A program made the position numbers and the translations under genes. Below, piece by piece: positions 32,676 to 44,399 of a stretch of 64,000 nucleotides of DNA. Below the pieces are notes generated by a model that saw nothing but the letters and a program-made list of their open reading frames with translations, did not search any database and had not been told where the DNA came from. Every line of letters starts with the position of its first letter. Within the stretch, counting starts at the first letter, position 1. This DNA comes from Brassica napus (lineage: Eukaryota > Streptophyta > Magnoliopsida > Brassicales > Brassicaceae): NCBI RefSeq assembly GCF_020379485.1, contig NC_063437.1:2356001-2420000 (forward strand), given 5' to 3'.

Positions 32676-33868
32676 TTAGATTTTAACATGCACGTCCGTA
32701 CGAATGTTTTTCTATTTTATAAATGTATTTGATATTATTAAAACTATTTTAATATAATTTATATTTTAGTGTTATATATTGTGTAATTCTATAATATTAT
32801 TGTTTATATTTCTTATCCGGCATTATTAATATATAATATTATCATTTTGAGTTGAATATTTATTTACTTCATTACATTAATTTTGTCTATAATTTTATTC
32901 TTTAATATCTATGATTTTATCTTTTGTAAATTTGAAATATTATCATTTTGAATTGAATATTTATTTTCAAAATTTTATATTTTGTCGAGAATTTTTTTTT
33001 AAATTACACAACTATTTTTGAGTTTGGAACAATACATTAATTTTGAATTTGTTTTTGTTACTTCATTAATATATTATTTTATAAAATTTCTTTATTTTGG
33101 TAATATTTTAAAACATTTTGTCAACATATTTTGTTATAACTAAAATTAAAATAAATTCATAATTCAAATTTTATTTTTTATTAATATTTTAAATGAATTA
33201 CAAAATTTCATAGTTTACTAATAACATATTTAAAATAAATATATATGAACTAAAAGTTAGTATATACTATTGTATTTTTGTATATACAATTTTTTAAACA
33301 ATATATTTTTGTGAGTTTCAAAATATATAAAGGATAATATATAGCTGTAGGTATAAAAGTTTAACCTATGTTAATATATTTAATTTTGTATAGAAATATT
33401 ATATAGTTTACTAATTTTAACCTATTATACTGATGAGTGATAATTTATTTAAATGAAAATTTTAAAATATATATTTTTTTATTTTACCTATTTAATAATT
33501 TTTTCATATTTAAGTCATATAGTGCTGCTATTTTTATATAATACAGAATATAATTATAGAATTTAACAAAAATTAACATAGAATTTTATTTTCTTGTTTT
33601 ATAATAAAATTTTAATTAGACTGATTTATAATAATATTTTATTACTAATTACGAATTTATTAATGTTTTATTTTCTAAAAATATTTAAATTCTTAACTAA
33701 GATTTTGTTATATTTTTCTCAACAGATTTAGTTATAATTTTAAAAAAAATATAGTTGGTTTATTATTTATTTAAATAATCAAATATGTCATATTAACTAA
33801 TTCTTTAAGTGATCATATTATGACTTGTTAATAATAGATAAAATAAGACCCTAAATTAATAGATTAGA
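32676..33868 (-). mobile_element. Non-autonomous Helitron (family B)
   Basis: On the minus strand it starts TCTAATCTATTAATTTAGGG at 33868 after A, and ends CTAA (32679-32676, allowed by the CTRR rule) followed by T. A GC-rich cgtacggacgtgc patch lies just inside. The 1.19-kb AT-rich body matches 12806-13905 block by block. Confidence 0.75.
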
Positions 33869-34586
33869 TATGTTGTCAATTCAAGTTAACAGTTTCGGTA
33901 AAGAAAAAAAAGGGCTGACAGAATAATTACAAAATAAAACGATTTAATCCATTCCAATCAGCCCTTACCATCCAAATTTATGTATGATAAAAAAAATATT
34001 TAAGCTGGTCAGATTTACACTATGTAAACTATATATAAACAGTCTGATTTAGTAGATTAATATTATAAATTTTATGTTTTTATTATATATGATATTCTTT
34101 TGAAACCTTATTAACAAGGAAAACTTTGGTATAAAACTGATTTTAACTGTAACAAGGAAAAAATTCGTATAAAACTGATTTAGACTGTTGACAAAAAAAA
34201 ACTGATTTTGACTAAATATTCTAGCATTAAATAAATACGTAAACTTAGACTGACCCAATAGAAATGTAAATATGATAGGTAGTTAGGTACACTAAGTTAA
34301 GAAAATTGAATATGAAAAAAAAAACAGAAGGTACTACAAATAGGCAAGTGTAGTACACCAAGACCACACAATGAATGCTTCATTCTTTTGTACTTATATA
34401 CTTTCGGTTAATGGAATTAAAAGTTGGTAGTCTTTTTTCCACGTTAGGTGTTAGTAACCTTCCTAAAGTTTTTCTTCATTCTATTGGAATTAGTATCGGT
34501 AATGCACTAACTTTTAATGCTCTCGTTTGCTTTACGCAAACTTCATCTCCTCATCTTCCTCCTCCCAATCTATGCTTTCTTGCGTT
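33869..34586. other. Upstream region of the CCH gene
   Basis: AT-rich DNA leading into the CCH promoter, with short direct repeats of an aaaactgattt word near 34133-34210. No gene is recognised. Confidence 0.45.
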
Positions 34587-34596
34587 CTATAAATAA
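34587..34596 (+). promoter_or_regulatory. TATA box of CCH
   Basis: tctataaata is 107-116 bp upstream of the CCH ATG and is followed by a CT-rich leader. This is a canonical plant core promoter position. Confidence 0.65.
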
Positions 34597-34702
34597 TCAA
34601 GAACGCACCATCTTACTTCTCATTCTACAAACAAACATCTAATTCCTCATTTTTATCTAATTCGGATCAAAGCTTTTCGGTTCGATTTATCTACTTGTAG
34701 CC

Positions 34703-35743
34703 ATGTCTCAGGTAGTTTTGCCTTTCACCTCTCCTTTTTCTTCTTTATTTTTTGATCTCTGCTTCCTTTTGGTTTTACGTCTGCTTATTGACAACAACGA
34801 TGACTTCAAGCAATAGATGTCTTTTCATGTTCGTTGCCAAAAGATGCTAACAATTCTTTAGGATTAACGTTCATCAATGTTTTAGTAATCTGCCGATTCA
34901 ACCGATACATATGGACGGTTAATATTTTGAACTAAATGATATTAAATCATGAAATAGAAGAAATAGATTAATTGGTCTTGGCACCATCTGTATTTCAAAC
35001 GTTTGAGTGTCAGTTTAAGGTCTTTTAAGATATTGGAGTTTATTTGTTAAAGTACAAATAATAAAACGTAAAGTTAATTGTTAGTTAATGAAAAGCCCTT
35101 GATGTATTACCAATACATGCAGACCGTGGTCCTCAAAGTTGGTATGTCATGCCAAGGATGCGTTGGTGCCGTCAATAGAGTCCTAGGCAAAATGGAAGGT
35201 ATTTTCTCTAAATTTTTATTTCATATGTATTTTATATTAATTCTTCTTATATATTAGTTATACATATATAAATATAATTCATGTGTGCTGTATACTAAAC
35301 CTTCTAGAATCTATCAAACAATTTCAGGTGTTGAGTCATTTGACATTGATATAAAGGAACAAAAGGTGACAGTGAAAGGTAGAGTTGAGCCTGAGGCAGT
35401 TTTTCAAACAGTTTCCAAGACTGGAAAAAAGACTTCTTACTGGCCCGTGGAGACTGAGGCTGAGCCTAAAGCCGAGGTTGAGCCTAAGGCGGAGACTGAG
35501 ACAAAAGCTGAAGCTGAGACCAAGACTGAAGGTAAGGTTGTTGAGGTACTGGATGCTAAGGTTGATGCTACTAAGGTCGAGCCTGAGGCTAATGTTGAAC
35601 CGAAATTCGCAGAAACGGAGACTAAGACCGAGGGTAAGGCTGATGATGAGGTACTTGATGCCAAGGTTGATCCTAAGGTCGATGCTAAGGCTGACGTTGA
35701 ACCGAAACTCGTTGAAGCCGAGACTAAGCCACCACAAGTTTAA
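34703..35743 (+). CDS. CCH: Copper chaperone CCH (ATX1-like, heavy-metal-associated domain)
   Basis: The three exons are 34703-34711, 35123-35198 and 35328-35743, with phases that join cleanly to give 166 residues. The first ~68 residues are a heavy-metal-associated domain with the Cu(I)-binding MxCxxC motif GMSCQGC (Met11, Cys13, Cys16) and the conserved KKTSYWP. Plant CCH takes Cu(I) and passes it to P-type ATPases in the secretory path. The tail from about residue 69 is a plant-specific charged extension made of repeats such as EPKAE, ETKTEGK and DAKVD. It is longer than the Arabidopsis tail (AtCCH is 121 residues from memory). The gene matches At3g56240, in line with the local gene order. 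Confidence 0.96.
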
Positions 35744-35924
35744 TTACTAAAGATTGTAATGATGCTTTCAATCCATATTTGCAATGTTTCTTATTATCTT
35801 ATGTTTATCTGTTGTTGTAATAACTAAGAAATGTATCCGATTTAGTCAAAAATGTTTTCTCTAAACAATATGCTCGACCCATGTAGTACCGACTTCAATT
35901 TAACTAAATATAGACATCAGAAAT

Positions 35925-37054
35925 CTTAACCGATCGCATTCTTCGGTATGTCAAAGGAACCATATCGCATGGTCTGCAACTCAACCGATCAGCTCCTACA
36001 AGTTTGATCGACTTACACATAGGCCTAGGCATATTTCCCGGATCCGAAGATCCAAACCAGTAATTACCTGAAAAATCGGGTTTCGGATCGGATTCGGATA
36101 TAGAAAAATACCCGGTCGGATAAGGTTTAAAATCTGTTCGGGTACCGGATCGGATACGGGTATTATCCGGAATCCGTACGGGTATCCGAAAGATCCGAAT
36201 TAAACCTTAATTAAGATAACCCTAGTAATCTGTTATGCTTATTTTCATTTTAAAGATTAAACTTTGCTTTGGTTATATTAAAATGGTTATGTTATTTTAT
36301 TGTATTGTAATTTTAGTTATTTTTTATATGTTTTTTCGGATATTTAGAATATCTTCGGTTCTATCGGGTTAAATGGTTTGGTATATTTAAAAAACCGGAC
36401 CGAATTCGTTAATATTTTGGTTACTACGGATGTAACCGGATCTGAACCGGATCCGACAGGTACCGAACCGTAATTTTAAATTATCCGAACGGTACCAATT
36501 TCTCTAGTTCCAAAATATCCGAAATCCAAAAAATCCGACCCGGATCCGAACCAGTTATCCGAATGCCCAGGCCTAACTACACATATGCAGATTGGGCTGG
36601 TTGCCCAACAACTAGAAGATCCACATCCGGTTATTGTGTCTTTCTGGGTGACACACTCATCTCATGGTCCTCTAAGCGTCAAAACACAATATCCAGATCT
36701 AGCGCTGAGGCTGAATATAGAGGTGTTGCCAATGGAGTGTCTGAAGCAACATGGCTACGAAATCTTCTCCTTGAGCTCAAGTGTCCACTTCACCGTGCAA
36801 CCATTGTTTACTGCGACAATGTAAGTGCCGTGCATCTCTCGACGAACCCTGTAAAGCACCAGCGGACAAAACATGTTGAACTTGACATACATTTTGTCCG
36901 AGAGAAAGTTGCACTTGGACAAGTACGGGTCATACATGTCCCGTCTTCGATGCAGTATGCCGATATCTTCACAAAAGGACTCCCATTGCCACTCTTCCTC
37001 GAGTTCAAGTCCAGTCTGAGCGTCCGTGAACCTCCCGCTCGGACTGAGGGGATG
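35925..37054 (+). pseudogene. Ty1/Copia Pol C-terminus (RNase H), split by a MITE
   Basis: The left part (about 35925-36012) reads RILRYVKGTISHGLQL. The right part (about 36584-37054, closed by a TAG at 37058-37060 just inside the LTR) reads YADWAGCPTTRRSTSGYCVF, then SSAEAEYRGVANGVSE and KHVELDIHFVREKV, which are signature motifs of Copia RNase H. The 556-bp insertion between them is a separate element. No protease, integrase or RT is present, so this is a 3' remnant of a retrotransposon. Confidence 0.92.
36020..36575. mobile_element. Non-autonomous hAT-like MITE rich in ggatccgg words
   Basis: The ends are inverted copies: taggcctaggcat at the left and atgcccaggccta at the right. The flanks ttacacat (36013-36020) and ctacacat (36577-36584) give an approximate 8-bp duplication. 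The interior is full of gatccgaa/ttcggatcc words in both orientations. It interrupts the Copia RNase H coding sequence. Confidence 0.7.
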
Positions 37055-37185
37055 TGTTAGAACATATATATAGACATACGAATATACCCTTGTATAGGAT
37101 TAGGGTTTACTATGTAAAGCTATATATAGAGTCCTTAATAATACAAGGAGGGCATCGAGCTCTACCTATTATACACAAACTTACA
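37055..37185 (+). repeat. Short 3' LTR of the Copia remnant
   Basis: The LTR begins tgttagaacatatatataga directly after the purine-rich tract gaggggatg, which serves as the polypurine tract. It ends at aaacttaca (37185) or gtaca (37190). A TATA-like ctatatataga is inside. No matching 5' LTR is in the window. Confidence 0.65.
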
Positions 37186-37192
37186 GTACAAA

Positions 37193-37960
37193 CATATCAC
37201 GAAGCCATGGCAAACATGACGACTAAGCTTTATGGGATGGGATTTCTACTGATCGTAAGTTGAATCCTTCACCTTTCAGCTCACTCTAATGCAGTCTAGA
37301 GCATGCTCTACTTGGATACAGTAGTTTTTAAATGAGTATAATGGTTGCTTTGTAGCGAATGTGAGGGTGATGGTACTTGCTGCAACAAACAGACCATCAG
37401 AGCTTGATGAAGCAATATTGAGGCGTCTTCCTCAAGCCTTTGATATTGGAATGCCTGACCGTAAGGAGAAATATGAGATATTGAAAGTGGCGCTGAAAGG
37501 AGAAAGGGCGGAGCCCGATATTGACTACGATCACGTAGCTCGTCTATGCGAAGGCTACACCGGATAGGACATCTTTGAGCTTTGCGAGAAAGCAACTTAC
37601 TTCCCTATCAGAGAAATCCTAGAGAAAGAGGGAAAAGGGAGACCATGTCCTGTAAGTTTCATATGAAAATGTTCAATGTTGTTGCATTCACCAAATTTGC
37701 AAGAGTGTTGATGTTGTGAGTTGCTATCATTTTGTTGTCAGGTACCTAGGCCATTGTCACAGTTGGATTTGGAGAAAGTTCTTGATTGGATTTGGAGAAA
37801 GTTCTTGCTATGTCGAAGAAGACGCAAGTTGCAGCAGGCGAGTACTGTGGGTTGAGAGGGTCAAGGGAACCAAATGAAGTGGAGACAGCTATAAGTGGAA
37901 TCTCGAAGCTACTGGTCTCTCAGTTCATTAATCTTTCCTTTCTATTGATGTCACTATACA
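37193..37960 (+). pseudogene. ATAD1/MSP1-like AAA-ATPase pseudogene (3' exons)
   Basis: Three exon-like pieces remain with intact splice borders: ~37193-37254, 37356-37651 and 37742-~37960. They encode HEAMANM, then RVMVLAATNRPSELDEAIL, RRLPQAFDIGMPDRKEKYE and ISKLLVSQFIN, close to plant MSP1/ATAD1 proteins that extract tail-anchored proteins from mitochondrial and peroxisomal membranes. Lesions are a frameshift in the first exon, a TAG at 37565-37567 where GYTGSDIF is expected, and a 23-bp tandem duplication in the last exon (ttggatttggagaaagttct). The Walker A half is missing, and the Copia LTR abuts the left edge. Confidence 0.85.
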
Positions 37961-38645
37961 AGGTTAAAAGCAAGCGTACTAATGGCTTCTTCTTTTTTTT
38001 GGGGGAGGGGGGAATAAATTTTGGAACTGCAACTACATAATATTATGTGGGCATGAGCTATGTACTATACATTAGATGCTCAGATTTGGGGCCACATAAA
38101 CATCATGTGGTGTGGGGGGGGGGGGAATACAAGGTTAAAAGCAACCATACTAATGGCTTCTTTTTTTTGGGAGGGGGGGTGTCAAATTTTGGAACTGCAA
38201 CTACATAATTATGTGGACATTATGTACTATACATTAGATGCTCAGATTTTGGAACTGCAACTACATAATATTATGTGGGCATGAGCTATGTACTATCCAT
38301 TAGATGCTCAGATTTGGGGCCACATAAACATCATGTGGGGTGGGGGGGAGGGTTTCTAAATCTTGATCTCTAAATCGAGCTCCCCTTCCCTTTCTATCGA
38401 TGTCACTATACAATGTTAAAAGCAACTAATGTCCACATAATATATGTGGGCATGAGCTATGTACTATACATTAGATGCTCAGATTTGGGGCCACATAAAC
38501 ATTATGTGGGGTGGGGGGGAGGGTCTCTAAATCGAGCTCCCCTTCCCTTTCTATCGATGTCACTATACAATGTTAAAAGCAACCGTACTAATGGCTTGGG
38601 GGGGGGGGGGGGGGTGTCAAATTTTGGAACTGCAACTACATAATA
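37925..38645. repeat. G-rich degenerate tandem array
   Basis: Units of about 130-190 bp repeat the words ttcctttctat, gatgtcactatacaa, gttaaaagcaa, atggctt, ggaactgcaactacataa, gtactatacattagatgctc and ccacataaacat. They are separated by G runs, the longest of 17 (38598-38614). The first unit continues out of the last exon of the ATPase pseudogene, so the array was seeded from its 3' end. Confidence 0.85.
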
Positions 38646-39386
38646 TTATATTATTAAAAAAATTACATAATATGATTATCATATATATGGTAATTAATGA
38701 CTATGAATAATAAAGATTTGATAACAATTTTTGCATTCTTCTTCATTTTTGTTTAATTTTATATTATTAAAAAAATTAAACAATCACATTAACCATATAA
38801 TAAAAAATTAGATTTTTTCTTATATATTATATTTCCAATTTTTTAAAATGACTTTAAATTACAAAAAATAAGGAAACATTATATGTTATATTTTAATTTT
38901 TTTTAAACGACTTTAAATTACAAAAATGAGGAAACATTATATTTTATATTTTTCTTATATGTTAGATTTTTTCTTATATGTTATATTTTTAATTTTTTAA
39001 ATGACTTTAAATTACAAAAATGTAAGTTTTTCTTAAACATACGACTAAAAACATTAAAATGACATGCATCAATTCAATGATTGATCTGAAACCTTTCAAA
39101 ACCATATGGAAGATAAATGTCAAAATAATTCAACAGTAGAAACAATACCGTTCACTTTTTTTCAAGAATGTGTTGGGTGGAAAAAATAAGGTTTTTGTGT
39201 CATAATTTATTTAATATTCAATCCGATCAACCATTGATATATTAATTATAGTTTATTTCCACAGTTTTTAATAAAAATTGATCTGATCCATCGGAAAGAA
39301 AGTATATAATAACAACAAAAAAAATTGTAAATGTATAATTAAATGATCAAATATATAAAAAAAAATTATCGATAATATATATAAAT
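38646..39386. other. AT-rich body probably belonging to a Helitron ending at 39410
   Basis: Internal direct repeats of tttaaattacaaaaa blocks near 38840-39020. No gene. The 5' Helitron end was not identified. Confidence 0.35.
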
Positions 39387-39387
39387 A

Positions 39388-39410
39388 AACTCGCGCAGGT
39401 CTTATCCTAG
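39388..39410 (+). mobile_element. Helitron-like 3' terminus
   Basis: actcgcgcaggtcttat followed by cCTAG (39407-39410) and T fits the Helitron 3' end. The hairpin is weak and only the terminus is claimed. Confidence 0.4.
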
Positions 39411-39447
39411 TTGTATATTATATCTATATTAGCTGTTATATGTGTTA

Positions 39448-40102
39448 GGTCATCTCCAACAAGACACCAAAACACCAAATTTGGTGTGATTTCATCTCCA
39501 ACAAAACACCAAATTTGACACCATCCCACCAAATTTGGTGTAACACTATTCATCACACCGAATCTTTAAAATACATATTTTAATATGTTTCATTTAAAAA
39601 TATAGTTTAATTACTATCAAATTTGTAATTAAACATAAATATATTGTATTAATTTTTAAAAAAATTTATTTTCACATTTGGTGTAATAATATTCATCATA
39701 CAAAATTTCTAAAATATATTTTAATATGTTTCATTTAATAATATAGATCAATTACTATCAAATTTGTAATTAAACATAAATAATATTATATTATTTGTAT
39801 TTTGAATTTATTTTCATATAATTAAAATTTTAATTTAATTATTATATTCAAAATTACTATTATTATTTATCACTTACAAATAATAAAATATAAATATAAT
39901 CTAGATGTAACAAAATTATTATTTATCAATTACAAATAATAGAAATATAAAAGTTTTAAAACTGAAAACATCAAATAATATATAATATTGCTTTTGGTGT
40001 AAGATTTGGTGTTATTGTTGGAGATGACAAAAAACAAATAACACCAAAACACCAAATTTAGTGTAATTTCAACATCAAATTTGGTGTCATTGTTGGAGGA
40101 GT
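39448..40102. mobile_element. PIF/Harbinger-type MITE with caccaaatttggtgt palindromes
   Basis: The left end, ggtcatctccaacaagacacc, and the right end, whose reverse complement is ctcctccaacaatgacacc, are inverted copies. Palindromic caccaaatttggtgt blocks recur near both ends. The trinucleotide flanks tta and gta only partly match. There is no coding; the interior is AT-rich. Confidence 0.65.
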
Positions 40103-41305
40103 ACGAGAGAGCATACATCTTCATACACACACATATACAATTTGACCTCGAGCTCTCCTTGTCTCTCAAATTCATCGACCTCGTTAATTTTACCTTTTGT
40201 TCTTTAGCTTTTTTTTATAACGTCCACTGATCTTGTAAACACAATCATTATCAATATACAATTTTTTTAATTTAAACTTGATTCATCGTGTTCTAAGGAT
40301 TTTGTGTTCACAAGTTATTTCTTCCGTAATTTACAAATACAAGTACTGTTGTAGGTTTCAGGAACCAAGAAAATTATCAATATGTACGTTTAACGCATCA
40401 TCGATCATGTACATATGAAGCATATCCCACATACAAATAAAATTGGTGATTATTTGATTTTCTTAGGTCATATTGACTAACTATATATCAACCTTTTAAT
40501 ATATCTCAATCGTTTGCTTGTTTCTTATTAAGAAACCAAACCAGCAAAGGAACATGTGGATCTTTTACATGATGATCTAGTGAGTTCTTTAGAGAAAAAT
40601 GCCACCCCGATATACTCTTATTGGCTGGAAATGATGATCACGAAGCTCTAACCCTTATGGGGTCGTTGATTCGTAGCAAGATTACTTAATTCAAGAAAAT
40701 ATAGAGGTTGCTTTCAAAATATTTTTTTTGGTTAAAAATAATCAGATTTTTATCAAGTTTATAAAATTAAAGAGTACATAAGTATTGAATAAAAGCAAAA
40801 TCTGTAGGAATATATAGAAAACGCGTTGCGGATGAAAGTACGAAACTAAAAATAATACCAAGTTCGAGAAGGAAAAAAAAAACAATAAGCCAATAACAGT
40901 ACATGGGCCACATAGCATTGATGTTATTGTCAACAATGATACTTGAGATATTGAAATGCTAAACTTTCTTGATCGTGAGGAGGATATGAATATATGATCA
41001 TCAAATTAATATGGGAAATATTTTTGATTATGAGGAGGAGATATCGTGACCAAAAGAAAATAATTTAGTTACAACTAGTTCCATTATATATATTTGAAGA
41101 CAGAAAAAAAAGTGTTCTTCCGAGATCTGAATTTATATACAATGTTTAGTGATAGATTTTGATTATTAATTTGTTGCCAAAGAAATTCACTTATACATTT
41201 AATTAATTAGAGAGACATACAATATATGTCTAGCTAAGATCCTCTTTTAGGTCAAACAAATGTATATATATAGAGAGAGGATCCAGAGTAATACTGATCT
41301 TGTCT
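40103..41305. other. Gene-free interval downstream of the HLH gene
   Basis: AT-rich DNA that includes the presumed 3'UTR of the minus-strand HLH gene near 41250. No other gene or complete element is recognised. Confidence 0.5.
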
Positions 41306-42440
41306 TTACCATTTTGGATCATGTCCATCACTGCAGGTCCTGACTGCTACTTCAACTGCATGTTTCACTGCTTCAGCATCCATGCTACCATCATCATTCT
41401 GGATTAATTCAGATTAGATAGAAATTAATATCTATAAATCATTAGTGATAATTTTGAAGTATGGACTAGTATATAATGATGGTGAGGTAGATCAGTGTGT
41501 TTACATTTGATGAACCAACAGCATGCATGCTAAATGAGTCTGTACATGAAACCCTAGCTTCAACAACGTCAAGTCCAAGATCTTCAAAGGCTTCAAGAAG
41601 ACAAACCAACATGCCCCCATCATTCTTCCTTGACGTTATATTTATCAAGAATCCATTCTCTAGGGTTTCCACTGTTACCTATCGCCAGTACAAAACCTCA
41701 AAATCAATTGAAGCTCCTTAATGTAAATGCGTCAAAGACCCAAAGGGTACATATACGTTTATATACCATGGGATCGGTAGGATCACAGAAGTATTGCTCA
41801 GACGTGGTCACATTGTTGATTTCTTCGACTTTCTTCTTAAGATTTTTGATATACTTTGATGCATCTGCTATGATCGATGTTTCGCTCTCCTGTAAAATAC
41901 TATGAGATATCATTGGTATGGTCGAGCTTAGATTTTCAAGAAATTTTCGCATTTCGCTAATCATATTTTGGCTCTTTTACGTATCTTGTAATAAATATAT
42001 GTTCATTATGGCTTGGAACGAATAATTATTAGTTGAAGACTGACAAAGAAGAAAATTCAAATAACAAATCTATTAGTCAATATCTAAGTTTAGTCACTGT
42101 AAAAATGTATATTACATACAATGAAAAGGAGTAAAGTTTTATCTTTAATGAAAAATAAAAGAGATAGAATCACCCCTAAATTGGTGTGTGTGTGCGTGTG
42201 TGTGTGTTTCTGAATATGATTAATGGAATATCTATGATTTATGGTACATATATAAATAGTATGACTGACTGAATTGGTTTATGATTATGAATAGAGAATA
42301 GATCGAACCATATCAATATAAAAAAATAAAGTTAAAAATAGAGAATGGTGGAATCTAATTACAGCATGGGAGTTAGTGACTGTACGAAGCAATTGAAACT
42401 TATCACGCATAGAGGAATCACTCTTGTTCCGAGAAACCAT
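41306..42440 (-). CDS. Atypical bHLH-like transcription regulator with C-terminal ACT-like domain (At3g56220-like)
   Basis: Four exons on the minus strand, 42440-42363, 41889-41767, 41678-41505 and 41398-41306, are all phase 0 and give 155 residues. Residues 1-55 carry helix-loop-helix features (MRDKFQLLRTVTNSHAESET then SIIADASKYIKNLKKKVEEI), but the N-terminal basic DNA-binding region is poor (MVSRNKSDSS). The C-terminal part (ETLENGFLINITSRKNDGG, then MLVCLLEAFEDLGLDVVEAR) has the ACT-like fold seen in many plant bHLH proteins. It is likely nuclear and works by dimerising with other HLH partners. Exon layout and sequence match At3g56220 as I recall it. A TATA box lies about 50 bp upstream. 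Confidence 0.92.
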
Positions 42441-42485
42441 TCTTCAATGCTTTAGCTTCTTCTTCTCCTCCTCTTCGGATTCTCT

Positions 42486-42498
42486 TCTATATATAGAG
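42486..42498 (-). promoter_or_regulatory. TATA box of the HLH gene
   Basis: Minus-strand ctctatatatagaa lies about 48-58 bp upstream of the ATG at 42440, which implies a short leader. Confidence 0.55.
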
Positions 42499-43289
42499 TA
42501 AGAAAGAGTAACTAGAGATATAAGTTTTATTCAATGTTATCGGGTCCTCTCGTCCCTCACATGTCAGCCTTATATTCTGATATGATCTCTTCATCGCTAC
42601 AAAATGTGATATATACGGACAAATTCGTTTGGCATCTCGTGAGTTACTTGATTGCCTCTGTGTACACGTTATTCTATGTAACTATAATACTATATAATTA
42701 TGCGAGAATTAATACTCTTTCCATTTTATAAAAATAGACATTTTCATATATATTAAAAAATAATTGAAAATATATTCATCTTTTCATTAATTATATTTAA
42801 TTAACTAATAATATTTGAAATAAATAAATTTATTTACTATATCAATGTATTTTATTATTAATATTTAGCTAAAAACTTAATATTTAATATATATTAATTA
42901 TTTTTTAAAAATAATATAAATAAAAAATATATAATAAAAACAATAAATATTTGTAATATTTTTATATTTTTTTGTCAAATAATATTTTATATATTTATAA
43001 AAACTAAATTTTCTTTTAATTTACAGATTGGCGAATACCCGCAATTAAAATTCAACAGACCTACATCACCTCCACTTAAAACAAACGCAGTCTACACCAG
43101 TAACTCAAAATTTTCAAGCCGATCGACCTACATCCACCCCGCAACGGGTCAAATAGGACAGGACCGTGGATAATGGACTCATAATCCCAACACTATACCT
43201 AGCTAATATATTTACATAAATTCTATTTTTACTTCCTTCCTTGGTTCTAACAGAATAATCTGCAACAAATGAATTCTCAATATCTTTTC
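42499..43289. other. Upstream region of the HLH gene, AT-rich
   Basis: Very AT-rich between 42700 and 43020. No gene and no element boundaries are recognised. Confidence 0.5.
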
Positions 43290-43292
43290 TAA

Positions 43293-44396
43293 GAGCATCT
43301 CCAACCCTTCCCTATATTTGCCTCTAAATGCTATAATAGAGTAAAATCAGCTCCAACCCACCCTTATTTCTTCCCCTAAAATAGAGATTGCTATTTTTTC
43401 CTCTATATTTAGAGGAAAAAATAGCATTCCTCTATAATAGAAGCAAACTTTTTTATTTACAAAGTAGTCCTCAAACTTTTTATGATTGTAACTAAAATAC
43501 TTGTGTATGAAGAAATACAATTCTTACAATATAAAATCACACTTTTTTGTTTACATACTAATTATTAATTTTTATAACTATAGTTATAATTAAAATAAAA
43601 ATATTATTATTTATTTAAAAGTCGATTATAATTAAAATAAAATAAAATAAAAAGTTATTATTTTATTTAAAAGTCAAAGACTTTTTATTTAAATATTAAT
43701 CAATACAACATATTAAAACAACTTAATACTCCAAAGAAAAAATATTTTGCAACACAACAAGAAGCATGTAGAAAAGATGTAGAACATGCATTCGGAAAAG
43801 ATGTTTTACAATCACGTTTTGCGATTGTGAAAGGCATGTACGTTTTTGGAAAAAAAAGTACTACATAATATAATGACTACATGTATAATTTTACATAATA
43901 TGATTATTGAGGACGAGCGTGATCTCGATGCACCGATTGGAATTGGAAGAGAAGCTCCACCTCCAGAAGTCCAAATACCATATAATGAAGATAACCGATT
44001 CCAAGAGTTTCTAAGTGATTCAGAAAAATCAAAGATAAAAAAGCTTATTTCTCACTTCGGAATGCATTAATTGATCATTTATGAGAAACATTTAGTAATA
44101 ATGATTGTTAGATAATGGTACTTTGTTTTATTTTTTTTTGTGTAATGTCTTTTTTAATAAAATGTTTAATTTAAATAATATTGCAATTTTATGAAAAAAA
44201 TTTAAAAAATATAATGAATGGGTTAATTTTCAACATTTACAAGTTAGAGGTGTAAAATGTAAAATAAAAAAAGAATCTTCCAAGAATATTCCTTTTTAGA
44301 GGAAAAAATAGAGGAATACATTGGAGAGAAACTCACCTCTATTATAGAGTTCCTCTATTATAGAGGAAAAAATAGAGAAATACATTGGAGATGGTC
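43293..44396 (+). mobile_element. Internally deleted PIF/Harbinger transposon
   Basis: The ends are gagcatctccaac and, inverted, ttggagatggtc, with an exact TAA duplication at 43290-43292 and 44397-44399. Long subterminal blocks of cctctataatagagg occur at both ends. At 1.1 kb, the element keeps only a C-terminal transposase remnant. Confidence 0.85.
43756..44070 (+). pseudogene. Harbinger (HARBI1-like, DDE_Tnp_4) transposase C-terminal remnant
   Basis: The piece reads EACRKDVEHAFG, then VLQSRFAIVKG, and after a frameshift in the A run at about 43850 VLHNIMTTCIILHNMIIEDE. These are the conserved C-terminal strings of plant PIF transposases (RFAIV and IMHNMIIEDER). It ends at the stop at 44068-44070. 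The catalytic DDE core is absent, so it is inactive. Confidence 0.88.
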
Positions 44397-44399
44397 TAA

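Noticed and set aside
35336..35750. Open frames antisense and out of frame to the CCH tail
   Set aside because: The repetitive GAG/AAG-rich coding of the charged tail lacks stops in other frames. The copper chaperone explains the DNA.
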